A DNA stretch of 11,757 bases, from contig JADZBT010000055.1 in the NCBI GenBank assembly GCA_020851915.1, forward strand, positions 1-11,757, given 5' to 3'. The notes beneath the pieces were generated by a model. It saw only the letters and a list, made by a program, of their open reading frames with translations. It did not search any database and was not told the DNA's origin. Shown piece by piece: positions 5,578-11,757 of this stretch. This DNA is from Alphaproteobacteria bacterium. Its GTDB lineage: Bacteria > Pseudomonadota > Alphaproteobacteria > Rickettsiales > RI-342. Position numbers and translations under genes: made by a program. Position 1 is the first letter of the stretch. Each line of letters starts with the position of its first letter.

Positions 5578-6821
5578 TCTGACTCCGCATGTACGACGGT
5601 ACGGCGCAATTTTGGCGACATCCATGTGGTCAATGCGACCACAAGCAGCGTGCAGGCCCCGCCGAACACGACGGAAGGAACCAGCCCCAGCATTCGCGCC
5701 GCCAGTCCGGATTCGAACGCGCCCAGTTCATTTGACGAGATGATGAACATGCTGTTGACCGAGGACACCCGTCCACGCATGGCGTCCGGCACGAGCATCT
5801 GCATCAGGGTGGAACGGGTGATCATGCTGACGCTGTCGAACATGCCGCTGAGCGCCAGAAAGACCATGGAGAGCCAGAAGACGGTGCTCAGTCCAAAGCC
5901 GATGATGCACAACCCGAAGCCGGTGATGACGATGAGCAGCGTCGAAGCGCGGATGACCTTCATCGGCCGCACCGCCAGCGTCAGAGCGGTGATGACCGCA
6001 CCCAGAGCCGGCGCGGCGCGGAGCGCGCCCAGTCCTTCGGAGCCGACATGCAACACCTGATCGGCATAGGCGGGCAGCATCGCTACTGCGCCACCGAACA
6101 GCACGGCGAACATATCGAGCGACATCACCGACAACAGCACGGGATTATCCAGAATGAAGCGCCATCCTGCCTTGATGCTCTTGGCGGCGGGTTCGCGTTT
6201 CTCTCCGCTGCGCCAGTGGCGTGTGGGATGTCCCATTGCCGCCAGCGTGATGAATGCAACGGCTGTAAAGCCAAGCGGCAGGAACCATGCGGCCTGCACG
6301 CCGTATCCGCCGTAGACCAGTCCCGCGATGGCCGGGCCTGATACGGCGGAGATCTGGAATCCGCTATTGAGCCATCCGGATGCCGCCGGTATCTTTGTGC
6401 GCGGCACGATCTGCGACAGCAGCGAGAACGCCGAGGGCATGATGAAGCTGCGCGCCAGACCGGAGAGGAATATGCCGCCATAGATCAGCGCGAGCAGATG
6501 ATGTTCTGCTGTCTGCACTACGCCACCGGCGATCAGGAACAGCATCAGCGTATTGAGCGTCAGCACGCCGATGCAGGTGAGTAGCACCCGGTGCGGTCGG
6601 CTGATGTCCACGATATGCCCGGCGAACAGCGCGCAGGAGATGGCGGGGAGGGCTTCCGCCAATCCGGTCAGCCCCAGCATGAACGGGTCTTTGGTGATGG
6701 AATAGACCTGCCAACCGACGATGACGGCTTGCGCTTGCAGTGCCATCAGCGCGAACATGCGGGCGATCAGCATCAGGCGAAAATCGCGGATACGCAGTAC
6801 GGCAAAAGAGACTGACGACAT
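5574..6821 (-). CDS. MFS transporter, EntS-like exporter family (MFS_3)
   Basis: A 415-residue inner-membrane secondary transporter with about twelve hydrophobic segments in two halves, split by a polar basic loop near residues 198-218. The loop between helices 2 and 3, GHIVDISRPHRVLL (68-81), is the MFS signature-A region. GLARSFIMPSAFSLLSQIVP (121-140) and the second-half VSMITRSTLMQMLVPDAMRGRVSSVNSMF (331-359) are typical of the EntS-type branch, which includes the enterobactin exporter and many uncharacterised drug or metabolite exporters. The substrate cannot be predicted, and no siderophore genes are nearby. The ATG at 6821 is 13 bp after the stop of the PH-domain gene, so the two are probably co-transcribed. 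No strong ribosome site is visible, which may mean translational coupling. Confidence 0.85.
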   Translation of the reverse strand: MSSVSFAVLRIRDFRLMLIARMFALMALQAQAVIVGWQVYSITKDPFMLGLTGLAEALPAISCALFAGHIVDISRPHRVLLTCIGVLTLNTLMLFLIAGGVVQTAEHHLLALIYGGIFLSGLARSFIMPSAFSLLSQIVPRTKIPAASGWLNSGFQISAVSGPAIAGLVYGGYGVQAAWFLPLGFTAVAFITLAAMGHPTRHWRSGEKREPAAKSIKAGWRFILDNPVLLSVMSLDMFAVLFGGAVAMLPAYADQVLHVGSEGLGALRAAPALGAVITALTLAVRPMKVIRASTLLIVITGFGLCIIGFGLSTVFWLSMVFLALSGMFDSVSMITRSTLMQMLVPDAMRGRVSSVNSMFIISSNELGAFESGLAARMLGLVPSVVFGGACTLLVVALTTWMSPKLRRTVVHAESE

Positions 6822-6834
6822 GGGTGGTTACGCT

Positions 6835-7353
6835 CTAGTACCGCACGCGCTGATTGACATATTTCTGGAACTCGAATGGCTTGGAGAGAGGAGGGAGCCC
6901 GGAAATATCATTCGAATAGCCGCGCAGGATGACCGTGCCGTATCCGAACATTTTTCCGAACGGCCCCTGGGCGATGATGACGCCCGCGATCTTGCGGCGG
7001 TCTATCTCGGTGGTGACGGTGTTGATCACGCCCCATTTGGCGATGACGCGCCGGTCGGTGACGGCGATCTCGGTGGTGTAGCAGATGGTATAGGCCCAGA
7101 TAAAAAATCCGATGCCGATGGTGAACAGGATCCCCGCTACGGTCGGGGCATTGAAGAGGAAAGGAATCGCCGCATAGAGTTCGTAGCCGATCCAGGCGAA
7201 CCACTCGTTGGTCTTGGTCAGTTGCGGGACATATTTCGCTACCGCCAGCGCAGCGGCGCAGCACAGCGCGCCGGGATAATACATGATCCAATGCACATGG
7301 CCGTAATGCACCACTTGCTCGTCATTCAGGAGAACGTGCTCGACGTAGCTCAT
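6835..7353 (-). CDS. Membrane protein with bacterial PH domain (YdbS/YdbT-like)
   Basis: A 172-residue protein with hydrophobic segments at about 24-42 and 58-92, the latter probably two close helices. A bacterial pleckstrin-homology domain follows at about 93-170. The motif EIAVTDRRVIAKWGVINTVTTEIDRRKIAGV (95-125) is the characteristic bPH core, in which TxxRV and the following strands recur across the family, followed by GTVILRG (139-145). Such proteins are membrane-associated with largely unknown roles; some are proposed to act in membrane stress or lipid interaction. It starts 108 bp after the topA stop and is followed 13 bp later by the MFS gene. A function shared with the exporter is only suggested by this spacing. 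Confidence 0.82.
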   Translation of the reverse strand: MSYVEHVLLNDEQVVHYGHVHWIMYYPGALCCAAALAVAKYVPQLTKTNEWFAWIGYELYAAIPFLFNAPTVAGILFTIGIGFFIWAYTICYTTEIAVTDRRVIAKWGVINTVTTEIDRRKIAGVIIAQGPFGKMFGYGTVILRGYSNDISGLPPLSKPFEFQKYVNQRVRY

Positions 7354-7461
7354 GCGGTATGCGGCCCCTGCTTAATACACCAGCGCCAGTGTTCACTATT
7401 TTACGGACGGAGTCAAAAGTAATGTGGCGGCTTCCATTCCTGCCTGCGTAGGAGCGATGGG

Positions 7462-10050
7462 TCAGGCCTTTTTGGCTTTCTTCGTGGTTTTGGCTTTTGT
7501 TTTTGCGGGCGCTTTCTTCTTGGACGTACCGCCTTTGGCGGCGCGCGCAGCGAGAAGCTCCAGCGCCTGATCCAACGTGATGTTGTCCGGTGTCATACCC
7601 TTGGTGAGTGACGCGTTTACCTTGCCGTGTTTGACGTACGGCCCGTAGCGACCCTCATAGACCGGAACCGGTTTGCCGTCGCCCGGATGATTGCCCAGCA
7701 CCCTGAGTGGCGTGAGTTCTGTCTTGCCCCGGCCCTTACCGCTGTTGGCGATGAGATCTACCGCACGGTTGATGCCGATGGTTACTGGATCGTCGTCGCC
7801 CTTGAGCGAGGTGTATTTTCCGTCATGCAGAATATAGGGGCCGAAGCGCCCGATGCTGGCCATGATGGGTTTGCCGGTTTCCGGATGCACGCCCACCTCA
7901 CGTGGCAGTGCGATGAGTCCCAGCGCGAATTCAAGCGTTACGGTTTCCGGAGCGATATGCTTCGCCACCGTTGCGCGTTTGGGCTTTTTCTCGCCGTCTT
8001 CGAGCTGGATGTAGAAGCCATACGGCCCCTTACGCAGGGAAACATCGAAATTGGTCTTGGGGTCTTTGCCCAGCACCTTCGGATAATCGCCTTCGCCGCC
8101 TTCACCCTTGGTCGCGCCTTCGCTGTCCGCTGCGCCGATGGGTTTGGTGTAGGTGCAGGTGGGATAATTCGAGCAGCCTAGGAACGCGCCGAACTTTCCG
8201 AGCTTGAGGCTAAGCTTCCCGCCTTCACAGGACGGGCAGGCGCGTGTGTCGCGGCCATCAGTGCGCTTCGGGAAGATAAGTGCTTCAAGTGCGGTTTCGA
8301 TGGTCTTGAGGATGTCGCCGGTGTTCATCTGTGAGACTTCGCCGGTGCGTGTACTGAACGCGCCCCAGAAATCGCGCAGCACTTTCTTCCAGTTCAGCTT
8401 GCCTTCGGAGATCTCGTCGAGTTCTTCTTCCAGTTCGGCGGTGAAATCATATTCCACATACTGGCGGAAATAATTTTCGAGGAATGCCGTCACCAGCCGC
8501 CCACGCTCTTCCGGCGTAAAACGTTTCTGCTCCAGCTTCACATACTCGCGATCCTGCAACACCGAGATGATGGAGGCATAAGTAGAGGGACGGCCAATGC
8601 CTAGTTCTTCCAGCCGTTTCACAAGGCTCGCCTCCGTATAACGGGGTGGTGGCTCGGTGAAATGCTGCTCGGGCAGGATGTCATTCACCTTCATCGGGTT
8701 GCCGACGTCCATCGCGGGCAGGCGGCGGTTGCGCTCGTCTTCATCGTCTTCGTCGTCATGGCCCTCGTTATAGAGGGCGAAGAAGCCGTCGAACTTGATG
8801 ACCGAGCCGGTCGCGCGCAGCACCGCATAACCGTCGGACGAGGAGAAATCCACGCTCACCTGATCGAGCACGGCGCTTTCCATCTGGCTCGCCATCATGC
8901 GTTTCCAGATGAGATCGTAGAGTCGTAGCTGGTCTTTGTCGAGGAACTGCGCCACGGATTCCGGCGTGCGGCTGAGGTCTGTCGGACGGATGGCCTCGTG
9001 CGCTTCCTGCGCGCTTTTGCTCTTGCTGGTATAGAATTTCGGTTTCTCCGGCACATAATTCGCGCCGAAGCGTTTGCCGATGACCTCGCGCGCCTGATGG
9101 ATGGCTTCCATCGCCACCGTCACGCCGTCGGTACGCATATAGGTGATGAGGCCGGTCGTGCCGGTATCGAGCTCCACACCTTCATATAACCCTTGCGCGA
9201 TCTGCATGGTCTTTTTCGCGCCGAATCCCAGTTTGCGCGAGGCCTCCTGCTGCAAGGTCGAGGTGATGAAGGGCGGGGCGGGATTACGGCGCACCTGCTT
9301 GGGCTCCACCGCCGTGACCTTATAGTGCTTCTGCTTCAGGTTCGCGGTGATGCCTTGCGCCTGCGCTTCGTTGTTGATGTCGAATTTATCGAGCTTCTTG
9401 CCTTCAAGGTGGGTGAGGCGGGCGGATACATCATCGCCTTTCTCTGTCTGGAGCGCCGCGCCGATCGTCCAGTATTCGCGGGAGATGAACGCTTCGATCT
9501 CCGATTCGCGCTCGCAGATAAGCCGCAGGGCCACGGATTGTACGCGCCCCGCCGAGCGGCTGCCCGGCAGCTTGCGCCACAGGATCGGCGACAGGGTGAA
9601 ACCCACCAGATAGTCGAGCGCGCGGCGGGCCTGCTGCGCGTTGACGAGATCCATGTCGATGTCGCGGGCGTTGGCGATGCCTTCCAGCACCGCGCGCTTG
9701 GTGATCTCGTTGAACACCACGCGCTTGACGGGCGTATCCTTCTTGATCGCTTTCTTTTCCTTCAGTGCCTCAAGCACGTGCCAGGAGATGGCCTCACCCT
9801 CGCGGTCGGGGTCGGTCGCGAGTATCAGCGAGTCCGCGCCCTTCATCGCTTTGGTGATCTCGGTGACGTGCTTCTTCGAGCGGTCGTCGATCTCATAGGT
9901 CATGGCGAAATCTTCGTCGGGACGCACCGAACCGTTCTTTGACGGCAGGTCGCGGATATGCCCGAACGACGCCAGCACTTTGTAATCCTTGCCCAGATAT
10001 TTATTGATGGTCTTGGATTTGGCCGGAGACTCTACGATGACTACGTGCAT
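7462..10050 (-). CDS. topA: DNA topoisomerase I (type IA)
   Basis: Cytoplasmic enzyme that relaxes negative supercoils by transient single-strand cleavage. The 862-residue product begins with the TOPRIM domain: VIVESPAKSKT (4-14) with catalytic Glu7, and DPDREGE (80-86) with the metal-binding aspartates. LPGSRSAGRVQSVALRL (161-177) follows. The active-site motif is TTGLITYMRTDGV (298-310), with Tyr304 forming the 5'-phosphotyrosine link and Arg306 next to it. A four-cysteine zinc motif lies at C605, C608, C626 and C632. After it come three C-terminal TopA repeats of GRFGPY type near 671, 732 and 798, and a Lys/Ala-rich tail (844-862). An acidic run at 431-439 is a loop insertion. The gene starts 6 bp after the dprA stop, so the two are probably co-transcribed. 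Confidence 0.98.
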   Translation of the reverse strand: MHVVIVESPAKSKTINKYLGKDYKVLASFGHIRDLPSKNGSVRPDEDFAMTYEIDDRSKKHVTEITKAMKGADSLILATDPDREGEAISWHVLEALKEKKAIKKDTPVKRVVFNEITKRAVLEGIANARDIDMDLVNAQQARRALDYLVGFTLSPILWRKLPGSRSAGRVQSVALRLICERESEIEAFISREYWTIGAALQTEKGDDVSARLTHLEGKKLDKFDINNEAQAQGITANLKQKHYKVTAVEPKQVRRNPAPPFITSTLQQEASRKLGFGAKKTMQIAQGLYEGVELDTGTTGLITYMRTDGVTVAMEAIHQAREVIGKRFGANYVPEKPKFYTSKSKSAQEAHEAIRPTDLSRTPESVAQFLDKDQLRLYDLIWKRMMASQMESAVLDQVSVDFSSSDGYAVLRATGSVIKFDGFFALYNEGHDDEDDEDERNRRLPAMDVGNPMKVNDILPEQHFTEPPPRYTEASLVKRLEELGIGRPSTYASIISVLQDREYVKLEQKRFTPEERGRLVTAFLENYFRQYVEYDFTAELEEELDEISEGKLNWKKVLRDFWGAFSTRTGEVSQMNTGDILKTIETALEALIFPKRTDGRDTRACPSCEGGKLSLKLGKFGAFLGCSNYPTCTYTKPIGAADSEGATKGEGGEGDYPKVLGKDPKTNFDVSLRKGPYGFYIQLEDGEKKPKRATVAKHIAPETVTLEFALGLIALPREVGVHPETGKPIMASIGRFGPYILHDGKYTSLKGDDDPVTIGINRAVDLIANSGKGRGKTELTPLRVLGNHPGDGKPVPVYEGRYGPYVKHGKVNASLTKGMTPDNITLDQALELLAARAAKGGTSKKKAPAKTKAKTTKKAKKA

Positions 10051-10056
10051 TACGTT

Positions 10057-11187
10057 TTACGCGCTTTCCATTATCTGCGATACACGGTTGCCGGGGTGGC
10101 GCTCGATATGTCCGGTGAGTTCCAGTTCCAGCAACAGGCCGGCAACAATGTGCGGTGTTAATTGACATTCTGCAATCAATTCGTCAACTAAAACCGGCGA
10201 AACGCTCAGATTCTCAAGGATGGTGTGGCGCGCATCGGCGAGCGTTTCCTCGCTGACGGGCGTCGCGGGGAGGGGGGTATATTCCTCCGGCGTGGCCTCG
10301 CGCAGCGCGCGCGGCATGGTGCGTAATACCGAGAGCATATCCTCTTCCGACTCGGTGAGCGTTGCCCCCTGACGGATGAGGTCGTTGGTCCCCCGGCAGC
10401 GCGGATCGAGCGGTGAGCCGGGTACGGAAAACACCTCGCGCCCCTGTTCCAGTGCCAGCTGCGCGGTGATGAGCGAGCCGGATTTCAGCGATGCCTCAAC
10501 CACCAGCACCCCCCGCGACAGCCCGGCGATGAGCCGGTTGCGTTTGGGGAAGCTCTTGGCATGCGGTTGCGCGCCGAAGGGCTGTTCGGCGATGACGACG
10601 CCTTTTTCCGCGATGCTACTATATAACGAGTTATTCTCCGGCGGGTAGACCACGTCGATACCGCATGCCGTGACCGCGATAGTGCCGCTCTCCAGCGAGC
10701 CGATATGCGCCTCGGTGTCGATGCCGCGCGCGAGGCCGGAGGCGATGACAAAACCCTTTTCTCCCATGGAGCGTGCCATGCGCCGCGCGAAATGCTTGCC
10801 GTTCGTGCTGGCGTTGCGCGCGCCGACGATGCCCAGCACTTCCGTTTCGCGCAGCAATTCGGTACGTCCCAGCACGGTCATCACCGGCGGCGGGTCGTAG
10901 AGATGGAGCAGGGCGGCGGGATATTCCGCCTCGCCGTAGCGAATGAGGCGCGCGCCGAATTTATGGGTAAGGGAGATTTCTCGTTCCGCATCCTCGCGTG
11001 TACAGGCTGTAAACGGCTTGCCTTTCCGCGCCGCAATCTCAGGAAGAACAGCGATTGCGTGGGCCGGGGTCTTATAGCGTTCCAGCAGATGGAAGAAAGT
11101 GATGGGCCCGACATGCTCGCTGCGTATCAGCCGCAGGCAATCCACGAGGTCGAAGGTGGAAAGATCGGGATAGCGCAGCGCGGTCAT
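10057..11187 (-). CDS. dprA: DNA-processing protein DprA (Smf)
   Basis: A cytoplasmic protein that binds incoming single-stranded DNA and loads RecA in natural transformation; it is also widespread in species not known to be competent. The 376-residue product has an N-terminal helical SAM-like region (about 10-60) and then the Rossmann-like core. The core carries VLGIVGARNASTNG (117-130), IASGLARGIDTEAH (148-161), FPKRNRLIAGLSRGVLVVEA (213-232) and SGSLITAQLALEQGREVFSVPG (236-257). A C-terminal winged helix (about 318-370) resembles the DprA/DML1 type found in many proteobacteria. The ATG at 11187, 7 bp after the plsY stop, is preferred. A GTG at 11220 would overlap plsY and has a poorly spaced ribosome site. 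All core motifs look intact. Confidence 0.96.
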   Translation of the reverse strand: MTALRYPDLSTFDLVDCLRLIRSEHVGPITFFHLLERYKTPAHAIAVLPEIAARKGKPFTACTREDAEREISLTHKFGARLIRYGEAEYPAALLHLYDPPPVMTVLGRTELLRETEVLGIVGARNASTNGKHFARRMARSMGEKGFVIASGLARGIDTEAHIGSLESGTIAVTACGIDVVYPPENNSLYSSIAEKGVVIAEQPFGAQPHAKSFPKRNRLIAGLSRGVLVVEASLKSGSLITAQLALEQGREVFSVPGSPLDPRCRGTNDLIRQGATLTESEEDMLSVLRTMPRALREATPEEYTPLPATPVSEETLADARHTILENLSVSPVLVDELIAECQLTPHIVAGLLLELELTGHIERHPGNRVSQIMESA

Positions 11188-11194
11188 GGCTGTA

Positions 11195-11757
11195 TCAACG
11201 CCAGAAGGCGCCCTCTTCACCCTTCAGGATGCGGGAGATATTCGCCTTGTGGCGATAGATGAGCATGCAGCTGAGTATCGAGGTGAGAATGGTCAACGGT
11301 ATATCGGCGAGGAAGTAGGCATAGACCGGCGCAAGCACGGCGCTCACCAGTGCTGACAGGGAGGACACGCGCGTGAAGAAGAATGTCACCAGCCAGGTGG
11401 CAGCGATGACCAGCCCAAGCACCCAGTTGATCGCAAGCATCACGCCCAGCGTGGTGGCGACTCCTTTGCCTCCCTTGAATTTCAGCCAGACGGGGAAGTT
11501 GTGCCCCAGTACCGCGCAGAGCGCGGCGACGCACGGCCAGCAATGCCATTCGTCCGCATACTGGAACGCCAGCATCACGGCAAGGTAGCCCTTGAATCCA
11601 TCAAGGAACAGGGTCAGCGCCGCGAGTTTTTTGTTGCCGGTACGGAGTACGTTGGTTGCGCCGATGTTGCCGGAGCCGATGGTGCGAATGTCACCGAGGC
11701 CCGCAAGGCGCGTCAGTATCAGCCCGAACGGGATAGAGCCTATCAGGTAAAATACCG
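11195..11757 (-). CDS. plsY: Glycerol-3-phosphate acyltransferase PlsY (5' end cut by window edge)
   Basis: An inner-membrane enzyme that transfers the acyl group from acyl-phosphate to glycerol-3-phosphate, the first acylation in phosphatidic acid synthesis. 186 residues are visible; comparison with the usual length of about 195-200 suggests only some ten N-terminal residues lie outside the window. The first visible residues, YLIGSIPFGLIL, are the end of helix 1. The family motifs are SGNIGATN (visible residues 28-35), GHNFPVWLKFKGGKGVAT (84-101) with the glycine-rich phosphate loop, and several hydrophobic helices. The short tail YRHKANISRILKGEE is also typical. It is the first visible gene of the minus-strand run, and dprA starts 7 bp after its stop. 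Confidence 0.95.
   Translation of the reverse strand, partial: VFYLIGSIPFGLILTRLAGLGDIRTIGSGNIGATNVLRTGNKKLAALTLFLDGFKGYLAVMLAFQYADEWHCWPCVAALCAVLGHNFPVWLKFKGGKGVATTLGVMLAINWVLGLVIAATWLVTFFFTRVSSLSALVSAVLAPVYAYFLADIPLTILTSILSCMLIYRHKANISRILKGEEGAFWR

Noticed and set aside
7398..7403. Possible -10 box TAAAAT on the minus strand before the PH-domain gene
   Set aside because: No reasonable -35 lies 16-18 bp upstream. The nearby TTGACT at about 7415 has no suitable -10 at the right distance, so the promoter call is too weak.
6721..7422. Plus-strand open frame of 233 codons spanning the MFS start and the PH-domain gene
   Set aside because: It crosses two minus-strand genes and their junction, and its translation has no domain character.
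9193..9942. Plus-strand open frame of 249 codons opposite topA
   Set aside because: It is a shadow of the TopA catalytic region, which contains intact family motifs on the minus strand.
1..11757. CRISPR array, insertion sequence, rRNA or riboswitch
   Set aside because: No regularly spaced direct repeats, transposase-like frame, rRNA sequence or known riboswitch core was seen on either strand.

Overview
The window looks like core chromosome of a GC-rich alphaproteobacterium. The main evidence is a MipZ-type ParA ATPase (the FtsZ-positioning system typical of that class), a TimB/Pam18-like membrane J-protein directly downstream, a fused-specificity phosphomannomutase/phosphoglucomutase, and the plsY-dprA-topA order on the other strand. 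The genus cannot be named from this sequence.

Layout: positions 1-255 hold a possible end of an upstream gene and an intergenic leader with three consecutive stem-loops, the last terminator-like, plus a short palindrome. Three plus-strand genes follow: mipZ (256-1293), the J-protein (1328-1789) and the hexose phosphomutase (1846-3267). After a 13-bp perfect hairpin comes tRNA-Arg(TCT), whose 3' end is built into a perfect palindrome with 21-bp arms. Everything to the right is on the minus strand. In order of transcription from the right edge this is plsY (cut by the window edge), dprA, topA, a small membrane bacterial-PH protein, an EntS-like MFS exporter, a RepA/RecA-fold AAA ATPase and a HigA-type antitoxin. 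The two strands converge between the tRNA and higA.

The plsY-dprA-topA block is housekeeping (phospholipid synthesis, single-strand DNA handling in transformation or recombination, and supercoil relaxation). The PH and MFS genes form a tight pair downstream of topA. The ATPase and the antitoxin behave as a separate two-gene unit: a good sigma-70-type promoter overlaps the MFS stop codon, the two genes are 37 bp apart, and they sit next to a tRNA gene. This is the accessory-looking part of the window, but no integrase, toxin gene or direct-repeat attachment site was found, so its mobile origin is an inference.

No CRISPR array, insertion sequence or rRNA gene is visible. No complete, clearly novel system is demonstrated. 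The best leads are the ATPase-HigA pair with its unrecognised N-terminal region, and the palindrome that captures the tRNA 3' end.
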